A DNA stretch of 64,000 nt from the NCBI RefSeq assembly GCF_003627095.1, contig NZ_CP032627.1, positions 558,001-622,000 on the forward strand, written 5' to 3'. The position numbers were made by a program, and so were the translations under genes. Below, one piece after another: positions 33,183-41,704 of this stretch. The notes beneath the pieces are model-generated. The model did no database searches, had not been told where the DNA came from, and saw nothing but the letters and a program-made list of their open reading frames with translations. The stretch's first letter is position 1. Every line of letters starts with the position of its first letter. The DNA comes from Lactococcus allomyrinae. Lineage in GTDB: Bacteria > Bacillota > Bacilli > Lactobacillales > Streptococcaceae.

Positions 33183-33665
33183 ATGACTGAAGAAAAATTA
33201 AGCGAAGTTGTTGGTCCAGAAGCTATTATCAAATTTGAAACTGGCACAATTAAGGCAAGCACTTTAGATACAATTATCAAAATGTTGCCTTTTGAAATGG
33301 GATTTTGTGATGCTGATGATAAATTCCGTTGGTTCTCAAATAATCCTGACCGTGTCCATAAACGTCGTGTAGAAGCATTTGGGAAGTCTGTTTTAGAGCT
33401 TCACCCAGGAGTTGCTCACCATGTGAAAAAAGTGCTTGATGATTTTCGTGAAGGAAAAGCAGATGAATTTGAATTTTGGTTCCCTAAACGTAATGGTCAA
33501 CCAGGACAAATTTATCAAAAATTCATGGCTGTTCGCGATGAAACTGGCAAATATCTTGGTAGCATGGATGTAACAATTAACCTTGATATTTTGAAAGATA
33601 AAGAAGGAAAACATGCTCCTGAAACAATCAAAGAGTTCCAAGAGTTGAAACCCCTTGACAAATAA
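33183..33665 (+). CDS. PAS-domain protein within the heme operon
   Basis: A 160-residue cytosolic protein with one PAS domain of the type found at the end of DUF438 proteins (PAS_10-like), spanning about residues 35-145: LPFEMGFCDADDKFRWFSNN, FGKSVLELHPGVAHHVKKVLDDF, FWFPKRNG and YQKFMAVRDETGKYLGSMDVTIN. No kinase, cyclase or DNA-binding domain is attached. The E-L-H-P-x-x-x-x-HV stretch offers histidines that could bind heme. Its place between hemE and cgoX, 13 nt after hemE, suggests a heme or porphyrin sensing or handling role; that is inference. GAGGT precedes ATG 33183. Confidence 0.75.
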   Translation: MTEEKLSEVVGPEAIIKFETGTIKASTLDTIIKMLPFEMGFCDADDKFRWFSNNPDRVHKRRVEAFGKSVLELHPGVAHHVKKVLDDFREGKADEFEFWFPKRNGQPGQIYQKFMAVRDETGKYLGSMDVTINLDILKDKEGKHAPETIKEFQELKPLDK

Positions 33666-33676
33666 GAGATAGGAGT

Positions 33677-33717
33677 CTCTGTCAGTGCTGATGTATTTTC
33701 TATCAGTGCTGACAGAG
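33677..33717 (+). repeat. paired CTGTCAGTGCTGA palindrome hairpin
   Basis: CTCTGTCAGTGCTGAT (33677-33692) and ATCAGTGCTGACAGAG (33702-33717) face each other across 9 nt and can form a long stem with two wobble pairs. It lies between the PAS gene and cgoX and may act as an intraoperon attenuator or RNA stabiliser. Confidence 0.6.
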
Positions 33718-33753
33718 CTTTTAATGTATTTTATAAAAAACAAAGAGAAATAA

Positions 33754-35172
33754 ATGATAAATAAGAAGAAAATTGTCATTGTCGGCGGCGGAATTACAGG
33801 ACTGTCAGCAATGATGGAAATGCAAAAACGAGTTTTGAATGAAGATTTGCCTGTTGAACTCTTGCTTGTTGAGGCTGAACCACGCTTAGGTGGGAAAATA
33901 GAAACAGTCAAGCACGCTGGCTATATTATTGAGCGTGGTCCTGATTCATTTTTGGAGCGGAAAACAGCGATGGCAGAACTTGCCGCAGAAGTTGGAGTCG
34001 CTGAGCAGCTTGTAAATAATGCGACAGGTCAAGCCTATATCGCGATGAATGGCAAGTTATATCCGATTCCAGCGGGGTCAATCATGGGTGTTCCTACCAA
34101 TGAAGAAAGTTTTTTGGAATCAGGATTATTCTCTGACGAAGCCAAAAAAAGGGCGATGGATGACTTTAAAATAGAAAAATCACCAGCTGAAATTGACCAA
34201 TCAATGGGGCAATTTTTCCGTCGTAGACTTGGGGATGAAGTTGTTGAAAATTTGATTGAGCCCTTATTATCAGGTGTTTATGGTGGAAATCTGGATGAAA
34301 TGAGTCTGCTTTCAACCTACCCTCAATTTTACGAAGTTGAGCAAAAATATGGCAGTTTGATTGGTGGACTTCGTGAACAAGCCAAAGAAAATGTGAAAAA
34401 AATGCCTTATCGTGGTGCTGTTAAAGGGATGTTTCAAAATTTTTCAACAGGTTTGCAAACTTTAGTAGATGCTATTGAAGCCCATATTCCTAAAGAAAAG
34501 GTGCGTCTGAGTAGCCCTGTGATAAAAATTTTGGCTGACAGTGGCAGTTATCGATTAGAATTTGCTGACGGAAATTTTATCAGTGCTGACAGTATTATTT
34601 TGACTACTCCGCATGAGATTTCGGTGCAACTTTTGGCAGCCTATGGTGTGATGGAGGGCTTTGCAGATATTCCATCGACTTCTGTGGTTACGATTGCAAT
34701 GGGATTCCCTGCTGAAGCACTCAAAAAAGACTTTGATGGCACTGGATTTTTAGTGTCCAGAAATTCTGATTTTTCGATTACAGCTTGCACTTGGCTGCAC
34801 AAAAAATGGCCGCACACGACACCAGCAGGCAAGATTACGCTCCGTGTTTTCATGGGAAAGCCTGGCGATGAGCGTTATGTAACGCTTTCAGACGAGGAGC
34901 TGATTTCACTTGCACTCAAAGATTTACGACAAATTATGGATTTAGATGGAGAGCCAGAATTTGCTGAAATTTCTCGCTTGACCAACTCAATGGCGCAATA
35001 TACAGTAGGCCACAAAGCGCGTCTGGAAGAAGCACGGAAGACTCTTGCTGAAAAACTACCAGGTACTTTCATTGCAGGAATGTCTTACGATGCGATCGGC
35101 CTGCCTGATAATGTTGTTGCAGGACGCAAATATGGCAACGAAGCACTAAATTTTGTAATGAAGCAGAGATAA
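33754..35172 (+). CDS. cgoX: coproporphyrinogen III oxidase CgoX (HemY type)
   Basis: A 472-residue FAD enzyme that oxidises coproporphyrinogen III to coproporphyrin III in the coproporphyrin-dependent pathway. The FAD fold is IVIVGGGITGLSAMMEMQ at residues 6-23; EAEPRLGGKIETVKHAGYIIERGPDSFLE and the C-terminal PGTFIAGMSYDAIGLPDNVVAGRKYGNEA are family signatures. Length fits Firmicutes HemY. The neighbours cpfC and hemE support the copro route rather than the protoporphyrin one. It lies 4 nt ahead of hemA. CTGACAG-type words occur inside (for example 34579-34592). Confidence 0.9.
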   Translation: MINKKKIVIVGGGITGLSAMMEMQKRVLNEDLPVELLLVEAEPRLGGKIETVKHAGYIIERGPDSFLERKTAMAELAAEVGVAEQLVNNATGQAYIAMNGKLYPIPAGSIMGVPTNEESFLESGLFSDEAKKRAMDDFKIEKSPAEIDQSMGQFFRRRLGDEVVENLIEPLLSGVYGGNLDEMSLLSTYPQFYEVEQKYGSLIGGLREQAKENVKKMPYRGAVKGMFQNFSTGLQTLVDAIEAHIPKEKVRLSSPVIKILADSGSYRLEFADGNFISADSIILTTPHEISVQLLAAYGVMEGFADIPSTSVVTIAMGFPAEALKKDFDGTGFLVSRNSDFSITACTWLHKKWPHTTPAGKITLRVFMGKPGDERYVTLSDEELISLALKDLRQIMDLDGEPEFAEISRLTNSMAQYTVGHKARLEEARKTLAEKLPGTFIAGMSYDAIGLPDNVVAGRKYGNEALNFVMKQR

Positions 35173-35176
35173 AAAA

Positions 35177-36454
35177 ATGCATTTATTAGCTTTAAGTTTA
35201 AATTATAAAAAAGTTCCTATAGAACTCCGTGAAAAACTCGCTTTCGCAGAGTCAGAATTGGCAGCAGCGATGGCAACTTTGAAAGAATCGCAATCTGTAT
35301 TTGAAAATGTGATTTTGTCCACCTGCAATCGGACAGAGATATATGCTGTAGTTGACCAAACGAAGCGAGGTGAAGATTACCTCAAACGCTTCTTGGCAAA
35401 TTGGTTTCATCTTTCGATTACGACTTTTTCTGGATATTTGGATGTTTATCAAGAATTAGAGGTCGCAAACTATCTTTTTCGAGTGACTTGTGGCCTGGAG
35501 TCATTGATTGTTGGGGAAGAACAGATTCTCTCGCAGGTCAAATCGAGCTTTCTCTTCGCTCAGGAAAATCAAGCGACGGGAAGTGTTCTCAATACCTTGT
35601 TTAAATCAGCCATTACACTGTCCAAAAAGGCACATACGGAAACCCTTCTGTCTCGAAATTCCGTGTCCGTAGGCTCTGCTGCGGTGCAATTAACCAAAAA
35701 TATCTGGTCAGATTTATCTGACAAAAAAGCAGCTGTCATTGGTGCAGGACAAATGTCGGAACTTTCAGCGAAATATATTGCCGCCCAGAAGATTGCAGGG
35801 CTGACCATTTCTAATCGCACTTATGAGAAAGCGCAGAAACTCGCCGAACACTATCATGCTGAGGCTGTCAAACTGACAGAACTTGAAAAGTTACTGACAG
35901 AAGTGGATTTTGCCTTTTCATCAACTTCCAGTAAATCCTTTATTTTAAATGAGAGTCTTGTTCGCATTGTTCAGGCAAAGCGTGACAATAAGCCGCTGAT
36001 TCTTTTTGATTTGGCGGTGCCAAGAGATATTGAACCATCTGTCAGAGATATCACAGGGGTAAAACTTTACGATATTGATGACTTGGAACGATTGGTCAAA
36101 TTTAACAAGTCAGAACGGCAGAAAGCAGAAAAAGAAGTAGAAAAAATGATTCTAAAAGCGACTGATGAATTTAAAAACTGGCTGTCAGCGCAACAAGTTA
36201 CACCAATTATTGCCGAACTTCAAGAAAAATCAATGCAGATTCAAGAAAAAGTCATGGAGACCATTGACCATAAACTGACAGATTTATCCGTTCATGACCG
36301 AAAAGTCATCAATAAACTGACAAAATCTATTGTCAATCAGCTTCTGCGTGAGCCCATTTTGACTGTCAAATCACTCGCTACTGATGAAAATTCACCAGAA
36401 AAACTGACACTTTTCAAACAAATATTTAACCTGTCAGAAGACCAAAAACGCTGA
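35177..36454 (+). CDS. hemA: glutamyl-tRNA reductase
   Basis: First committed step of C5 heme synthesis: reduces glutamyl-tRNA(Glu) to glutamate-1-semialdehyde. 425 residues with the catalytic Cys50 in ILSTCNRTE, CGLESLIVGEEQILSQVK, NADPH domain AAVIGAGQMSELSAKYI, and the C-terminal dimerisation helices. ATG 35177 lies 4 nt after the cgoX stop. hemB follows after 51 nt; in many Firmicutes hemA is followed by hemX, hemC, hemD and hemB, so the middle genes are absent here. Several CTGTCAG and CTGACAG words lie in the second half. Confidence 0.95.
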   Translation: MHLLALSLNYKKVPIELREKLAFAESELAAAMATLKESQSVFENVILSTCNRTEIYAVVDQTKRGEDYLKRFLANWFHLSITTFSGYLDVYQELEVANYLFRVTCGLESLIVGEEQILSQVKSSFLFAQENQATGSVLNTLFKSAITLSKKAHTETLLSRNSVSVGSAAVQLTKNIWSDLSDKKAAVIGAGQMSELSAKYIAAQKIAGLTISNRTYEKAQKLAEHYHAEAVKLTELEKLLTEVDFAFSSTSSKSFILNESLVRIVQAKRDNKPLILFDLAVPRDIEPSVRDITGVKLYDIDDLERLVKFNKSERQKAEKEVEKMILKATDEFKNWLSAQQVTPIIAELQEKSMQIQEKVMETIDHKLTDLSVHDRKVINKLTKSIVNQLLREPILTVKSLATDENSPEKLTLFKQIFNLSEDQKR

Positions 36455-36505
36455 CAGAAATCAGTCAGCACTGTCAAATTTGACAAAAAAGAAAGAGATG
36501 AAAAA

Positions 36506-37489
36506 ATGAACTTACAATTTAACCGTCATCGCCGTCTGCGGTCATCTGAGACCATGCGCAGTATGGTACGCGAAAATTTCATTCGCAAAGAAGACCTGAT
36601 TTATCCTTTATTTATTGTTGAAGGAGAAAATATAAAAAAAGAAATCTCTTCGATGCCAGGTCAATACCAATTTAGCCTTGACCAGTTGGAAATAGAAATG
36701 AAGGTCATCGCTCAACTGAACATTCCAGCAGTGATTCTTTTTGGCATTCCTGACCATAAAGACGACCTAGGCACCGAAGCTTACAATGATAATGGAATTT
36801 TGCAAAAAGCTATTCGCCAAATTAAAGCGAGTCATCCAGACATTCTTGTTATCGCTGACACTTGCCTGTGTGAATACACAGACCACGGACATTGTGGTAT
36901 GATTGAGCATGACTGTGTCATTAATGACGAAAGCCTTGAACTTCTTGTGAAAACAGCAGTTTCGCAGGCGAAAGCAGGAGCAGACATTATCGCACCGTCA
37001 AATATGATGGACGGTTTTGTAGCTGCAATCCGTGCTGGACTTGATGAAAAGGACTTTGAAAATATTCCCATCATGAGCTATGCGGTCAAGTACGCCTCGG
37101 CATTCTACGGCCCATTTCGTGATGCGGCAGACTCTGCCCCACGCACAGGACCCTTTGACCGTAAAACCTATCAAATGGACCCAGCAAATCGCCTTGAAGC
37201 CTTGCGTGAAATGCAGTCTGACATTGACGAGGGCGCAGATTTTCTGATTGTCAAGCCTGCACTGTCTTATCTGGACATCACGCGAGATGTACGCAATAAC
37301 TGCAATCTCCCACTTGTGACTTACAATGTATCCGGCGAATACGCTATGGTTAAAGCAGCAGCGCAGAACGGTTGGATCGACGAAAAACGCATTGTCATTG
37401 AGCAGCTAACCAGCATGAAACGTGCAGGAGCGGATATGATTATTACCTACTTTGCAAAAGATGTTGCGAAATGGCTCAGTGAAGATTGA
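36506..37489 (+). CDS. hemB: delta-aminolevulinic acid dehydratase
   Basis: Condenses two aminolevulinate molecules to porphobilinogen. 327 residues; zinc-ligand cysteines lie in [14 protein letters not shown], the two active lysines in [16 protein letters not shown] and [22 protein letters not shown] precedes ATG 36506. It is the last gene of the cluster, with a terminator at 37503. The product would need hemC and hemD to be used further; neither is in the window. Confidence 0.95.
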   Translation: MNLQFNRHRRLRSSETMRSMVRENFIRKEDLIYPLFIVEGENIKKEISSMPGQYQFSLDQLEIEMKVIAQLNIPAVILFGIPDHKDDLGTEAYNDNGILQKAIRQIKASHPDILVIADTCLCEYTDHGHCGMIEHDCVINDESLELLVKTAVSQAKAGADIIAPSNMMDGFVAAIRAGLDEKDFENIPIMSYAVKYASAFYGPFRDAADSAPRTGPFDRKTYQMDPANRLEALREMQSDIDEGADFLIVKPALSYLDITRDVRNNCNLPLVTYNVSGEYAMVKAAAQNGWIDEKRIVIEQLTSMKRAGADMIITYFAKDVAKWLSED

Positions 37490-37502
37490 ATTTTATTATC
37501 TA

Positions 37503-37537
37503 AAAAACACAATCAAGATTTCGATTGTGTTTTATTT
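37503..37537 (+). terminator. terminator of the heme cluster
   Basis: AAAACACAATC-aagattt-c-GATTGTGTTTT followed by a T-rich tail. Confidence 0.9.
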
Positions 37538-37588
37538 ATCACGAATGATGTAATAAGCAAATAAGAACACCATATTATTAATAATATT

Positions 37589-37617
37589 TTGACAATTCTA
37601 TAAAATTTATTTATACT
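37589..37617 (+). promoter_or_regulatory. promoter of the epimerase gene
   Basis: TTGACA (37589-37594), 17 bp, TATACT (37612-37617). Confidence 0.75.
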
Positions 37618-37681
37618 AAATAAATAACATTTCAAAAGATGAAAAGAGCAACTCATCTTAACTAGAAAGAAAGGAGAGTAT

Positions 37682-39016
37682 ATGAAGGATAACCACAGTA
37701 TCCTAACCGAAGAAGCAGAAAGTATTCCAGAGAGCTCACGCGTCAAATACTTTGATATTGTGCTTGAACGTGGGAGCGGTGCATTGTTATATGATGTGGA
37801 GGGACGAGAATATATTGATTTCCTTTCTAGCGCATCCTCTGCAAATGTAGGTCATTGTCACCCTAAAGTTGTCAAGGCGATTCAAGAGCAAGCAGAGCGA
37901 CTCATTCATTTCACTCCTGCCTATTATGCAAATGAAATGACCGCTTCACTACTGACCAAACTAGCACAGCTTGCTCCAGGAAATTTTTCCAAGAAAGTTG
38001 CATTAGGAACGTCTGGCTCGGATGCTAATGATGCAATAATAAAATTTTCTCGCGCCTATACAGGACGACCATATATTATTAGCTTTACCGGAGCTTATCA
38101 CGGTTCAACCTATGGTTCATTAAGCTTGTCCTCAGTCAGCCTAAATATGTCAAGAAAAATAGGACCACTTTTACCTAATATTATAAAACTCCCTTACCCC
38201 GACACACATCTAAGAATGGAAAATGAAACAGATGACCAATTTATAGATAGAATGTGGCAGATGTTTACACTCCCTTTTGAAACATGGTTACCAGTTGAAG
38301 AAGTAGCAGCGATCATCATTGAACCTATTCAGGGAGATGGAGGTATCATCGCAGCACCAAAAGACTATCTCAAGCGCCTATACGATTTTACAAGAAAACA
38401 CGGAATTATTTTTGCAGTTGATGAAATTAATCAAGGACTTGGACGTTCAGGGAAGATGTGGTCTGTTGAACATTTTAACATTGAACCAGATTTAATCAGT
38501 GTTGGGAAATCACTGGCATCAGGACTCCCGTTGTCTGCTCTCATAGGACGTACAGAAATTATGGATAGTTTAGCCGCGCCAGCTCACGTATTTACTACGG
38601 CAGGAAACCCGATATGTGCAGCAGCAGCCCATGCAACTCTAGAAGTCATTGAAGAAGAAAAACTTGTCAAGCGCTCGGAACAGCTTGGAAAACAATCTTT
38701 CGAATTTTTTCAAACAATGAAAGAAAAATATGACTTCATCGGAGATACAAGAATGTATGGACTTGATGGAGGCATTGATATTGTTGATAGCAATGGTAGT
38801 CCAGATATAGATGGAACGACTAAAATCATCTACAAATTATTTCAACTTGGTGTCATTATGATTAGTTTACGAGGAAATATTCTCCGCTTTCAACCACCAC
38901 TAGTCATTACTGAAGCGCAGCTCAACAAAGGATTCAAACAAATTGAAATTGCCTTTGAGGCTTATAAAAATAATGAGCTAACCCTACCAGAACACTCAGA
39001 AAAAATAGGCTGGTAA
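37682..39016 (+). CDS. class III PLP enzyme, isoleucine 2-epimerase-like
   Basis: A 444-residue PLP-dependent enzyme of aminotransferase class III. It matches Lactobacillus isoleucine 2-epimerase throughout as I recall it: LLASASAINVGH-like LSSASSANVGHCHPKVV, LIHFTPAYYANEM, GTSGSDANDAIIKFSRAYTGRPYI, EPIQGDGGIIAAPKDYL, the PLP lysine in SVGKSLASGLPLS, and the C-terminal LTLPEHSEKIGW. It probably racemises branched-chain amino acids at C2, giving D-allo-isoleucine; a transaminase role (GABA-type) is the alternative. GGAGAG precedes the ATG. The amino-acid permease 68 nt downstream is likely in the same operon. Confidence 0.8.
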   Translation: MKDNHSILTEEAESIPESSRVKYFDIVLERGSGALLYDVEGREYIDFLSSASSANVGHCHPKVVKAIQEQAERLIHFTPAYYANEMTASLLTKLAQLAPGNFSKKVALGTSGSDANDAIIKFSRAYTGRPYIISFTGAYHGSTYGSLSLSSVSLNMSRKIGPLLPNIIKLPYPDTHLRMENETDDQFIDRMWQMFTLPFETWLPVEEVAAIIIEPIQGDGGIIAAPKDYLKRLYDFTRKHGIIFAVDEINQGLGRSGKMWSVEHFNIEPDLISVGKSLASGLPLSALIGRTEIMDSLAAPAHVFTTAGNPICAAAAHATLEVIEEEKLVKRSEQLGKQSFEFFQTMKEKYDFIGDTRMYGLDGGIDIVDSNGSPDIDGTTKIIYKLFQLGVIMISLRGNILRFQPPLVITEAQLNKGFKQIEIAFEAYKNNELTLPEHSEKIGW

Positions 39017-39084
39017 CAAACGACACTTACCATTGCAGTAAAGTCGTTTAAAGAAGAAATAACATAAAGCATTAGGAGAAAAAC

Positions 39085-40491
39085 ATGGGATTCACAAAAC
39101 GTGCAAGTTTTAGCACATATTATCAAAAAGATAAAAAATTAGAACAAGTTTTAGGAGTGAGAGATTTCCTTGCCCTCGGGGTTGGAACAATCATCTCCAC
39201 TTCGATTTTCACCTTACCTGGTATTGTAGCAGCCGAATATGCAGGACCCGCAGTCGTATTCTCATTTTTGTTAGCCGCTATTGTAGCTGGTCTAGTAGCC
39301 TTCGCCTATGCAGAGATGTCAACAGTTATGCCATTTGCGGGTTCTGCTTATTCATGGATTTCGGTCTTATTTGGAGAAGGATTTGGATGGATTGCAGGTT
39401 GGGCACTCCTTGCTGAATACTTCATTGCAGTTGCCTTTGTAGGTTCTGGATTCTCAGCAACCTTTCAAAACTTACTTGGGCAGCTCAACTTTCATATGCC
39501 AGCAGCTTTAGCAAGCCCTTTTGGTACAAAGGGTGGTATTGTTGATTTGATTTCTCTACTAGTTATTGCTGTATCCTCTTTTGTTGTCTGGCGAGGAGCA
39601 TCAGATGCAGGACGAGTCGGCCAGATTCTTGTCGTCCTAAAAGTTGCAGCTATTCTAGTCTTTATCTTTGTAGGTTTAACCGTCATTAAAGCACACAATT
39701 ATGTTCCCTTTATCCCAGCTCATAATCCAAAAACAGGTTTTGGAGGAGTTTCTGGTATTTTATCAGGTGTATCAATGATTTTCCTTGCATACATCGGTTT
39801 TGATTCCATTGCTGCTAATTCAGCAGAAGCTAAAAATCCGAAACGTACAATGCCCATTGGTATTCTTGGTTCACTACTAATTGCAGTCGTTCTATTCTCA
39901 GCGGTAACTTTAGTTCTAGTAGGTATGCACCCTTATTCTTCATACGCAGGAAATGCTGCACCAGTTTCTTGGGCTTTGGAAAAAGCTGGTTTTGGTACAC
40001 TTTCAGTAGTTGTATCAGTAGTTGCGGACGCAGGGATGTTTGTTGCTTTGCTAGGGATGGTACTGGCGGGTTCTCGTCTACTTTATGCATTTGGACGTGA
40101 TGGAATGCTTCCAGCAAAAGTAGGAAACCTAGATAAAAGAGGACTTCCGTCCAATGGACTATTAGTGTTGACCGTTGTCGCTATCGTCATTGGCGCATTT
40201 TTCCCATTTGCCTTTTTGGCACAACTTATTTCTGCTGGGACCTTGGTAGCATTTATCTTTGTTTCCTTAGGAATGTTTGCCCTTCGTCCAAGAGAAGGAA
40301 AGGATTTACCCGACGCAAGTTATAAAATGCCATTTTACCCTATATTGCCAGCACTTGGAGCGATTGGCTCAGTCATCGTCTTTGAAATGCTTGATCCAGC
40401 AGCAAAACTAGGAGCATTTATTTGGTTTATTCTTGGAATTATTGTTTATACACTTTATGGAAGTAAGCATGGTAAAATAAAGAAACAGTAA
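39085..40491 (+). CDS. APC-superfamily amino-acid permease
   Basis: A 468-residue transporter with about 12 membrane helices, related to the YfnA/cationic amino-acid transporter branch of the APC family. The N-terminal VRDFLALGVGTIISTSIFTLPGIVAAEYAGPAVV and SFVLLAAIVAGLVAFAYAEM-like region, and FLAYIGFDSIAANSAEAKNPKRTMPIGI later, are family signatures. It follows the epimerase gene with GGAGAA before ATG 39085, so its substrate may be a branched-chain amino acid; that is inferred from position. A very long hairpin follows the stop. Confidence 0.85.
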   Translation: MGFTKRASFSTYYQKDKKLEQVLGVRDFLALGVGTIISTSIFTLPGIVAAEYAGPAVVFSFLLAAIVAGLVAFAYAEMSTVMPFAGSAYSWISVLFGEGFGWIAGWALLAEYFIAVAFVGSGFSATFQNLLGQLNFHMPAALASPFGTKGGIVDLISLLVIAVSSFVVWRGASDAGRVGQILVVLKVAAILVFIFVGLTVIKAHNYVPFIPAHNPKTGFGGVSGILSGVSMIFLAYIGFDSIAANSAEAKNPKRTMPIGILGSLLIAVVLFSAVTLVLVGMHPYSSYAGNAAPVSWALEKAGFGTLSVVVSVVADAGMFVALLGMVLAGSRLLYAFGRDGMLPAKVGNLDKRGLPSNGLLVLTVVAIVIGAFFPFAFLAQLISAGTLVAFIFVSLGMFALRPREGKDLPDASYKMPFYPILPALGAIGSVIVFEMLDPAAKLGAFIWFILGIIVYTLYGSKHGKIKKQ

Positions 40492-40518
40492 GATATGATA
40501 ATAGTCGAAAATAAAAAG

Positions 40519-40579
40519 AACCTCTTAAAATAATAGATACTGCAAAGAAACAGTATAAAATCTATTTTAGGAGGTTTTT
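40519..40579 (+). terminator. long hairpin terminator of the epimerase-permease operon
   Basis: Arms AACCTCTTAAAATAATAGAT (from 40519) and ATCTATTTTAGGAGGTT (to 40576) pair, with an inner ACTG/CAGT stem, over about 58 nt, ending in TTTTTC. The stem is much longer than the other terminators here. Confidence 0.75.
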
Positions 40580-40920
40580 CTACCTCAAATAAAGTGTAAA
40601 TTTTAAATTTCAAGTTGTTAAAAATTGTCCAACTGGTAGAGAAGGGTATGGTTTTTCCCCCAATTTCTAAAACGATTTGTTTTTTACACAAGACAAGAAG
40701 ATGGATGATTAATCAACTGAAGCGAAATTTTACATCTCATTGTCTTAATCATAAATTTATCACAGATGAATGAACAAACGTTTATCCAGCAGATTGAAGA
40801 TTGTATAACTATGATTATTTATGGAGTAAATAAAAAAGCATGACTCCTAGAGGTTAGAAGTACATCCCTTATTAACTATTATAACTGAATGAATCTTTTT
40901 ATTTTTGATAGACTTGTTTA
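40580..40920. other. 340-nt stretch, possible transposase scrap
   Basis: No complete gene. A short + frame near 40700-40772 reads INQLKRNFTSHCLNHKFITD before a stop, recalling the N-terminus of the catalytic domain of IS3-type transposases (L-x-R-x-F...PN-x-x-x-x-TD). Too short to be sure. Confidence 0.25.
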
Positions 40921-41457
40921 TTAATTTTGAAATGTCTTTTTATGAAGCCTTAGCTTTTTCAAAGCCCAGTCATAGTGGGAAGGTAAAGAAGATTGAAAAT
41001 ATTGTCCTAGACTAGTTGTCCCAGTCCAGTTGAAATATTTTTTTATATATAATTCATCATTAGAAAAAGTACCAATGAGAGTAATTAATTCTTGATGTGT
41101 TTGAAAAATTTGTTGTTTCAAATCTTCAAAAGAAATTTTTTGATTTTTTTCCCAGAATTTTTCATTCATATCTCCATAATTTTTCCACGAATAAGGGATG
41201 GGCAGAAAGGAGATATGCTCTCCCTGTCTATTTTTCATAACAAAATTGAGTAGGAGTTTATGCCACTCATATAAATGTGCCAAAACATCTCTAGTATTCT
41301 TATCTCTCGACCAATGTTGCTCTTTTTTCCCTTCGGGGTTAAATCTAAAAGTTCCATTTTTCATTTCTTCATCCATATCATTAATTAATTTCCAAAGTTT
41401 CTCCCAATTCTTTTGAGAGTAGAAAATAAGTTCGGATTTATTTGTAGCTTTTACCAT
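40921..41457 (-). CDS. ClbS/DfsB-family four-helix bundle protein
   Basis: A 178-residue cytosolic protein of the ClbS/DfsB (DUF1706) family. Family features: SELIFYSQKNWEKLWKLIND near the start, RDVLAHLYEWHKLLLNFV in the middle, FLPIPYSWKNYGDMNEKFWEKNQ, and SLGQYFQSSLPSHYDWALKKLR at the end. The named member ClbS protects E. coli from colibactin by hydrolysing a cyclopropane; most family members are uncharacterised. No polyketide cluster is visible here, so the actual role is unknown. It is a single gene. Confidence 0.8.
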   Translation of the reverse strand: MVKATNKSELIFYSQKNWEKLWKLINDMDEEMKNGTFRFNPEGKKEQHWSRDKNTRDVLAHLYEWHKLLLNFVMKNRQGEHISFLPIPYSWKNYGDMNEKFWEKNQKISFEDLKQQIFQTHQELITLIGTFSNDELYIKKYFNWTGTTSLGQYFQSSLPSHYDWALKKLRLHKKTFQN

Positions 41458-41546
41458 ATTAAATTTCCTCGTTTACGTGTTATTAGTATTGTATCACGAA
41501 GCATATATATTCTATCAAATTCATTTTTTACAAAATCTATTTTCCG

Positions 41547-41575
41547 CGATTCTTAATAAAAGAATCGTTTTTTAT
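41547..41575 (+). terminator. orphan + strand hairpin terminator
   Basis: CGATTCTT-AATAA-AAGAATCG followed by a T run on the + strand, although no + gene lies just upstream. Confidence 0.65.
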
Positions 41576-41613
41576 ATATTAATTTTGATAGTTATAAAAC
41601 GAATTATAAAAAT

Positions 41614-41690
41614 GACAACGTTTCCACTTTAAAATCGAAAGAATTGGTAAGACAAACATTTAGGAAAACGGTATCATTGTTATTGTGCAA
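41614..41690 (+). promoter_or_regulatory. orphan copy of the xylT-type promoter region
   Basis: CAAC-TTTCC--TTTAAAAT and CGGTATCATT blocks line up with the region ahead of the xylose symporter gene (53853-53940). A cre-like AGGAAAACGGTATCA (41671-41685) is included. It points right, into the 3' end of xylR, so no gene follows in its direction until xylA. Confidence 0.45.
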
Positions 41691-41704
41691 GGGGGAAATA
41701 AGAA

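Noticed and set aside
33393-33911. 172-codon minus-strand frame over the PAS gene and start of cgoX
   Set aside because: It crosses two real genes on the other strand and their spacer, and it is Phe/Ile/Ser-rich as expected for antisense.
40921-41457. Colibactin-type self-resistance system
   Set aside because: The ClbS-like protein stands alone with no polyketide or peptide synthase genes near, so the family name does not justify that function.
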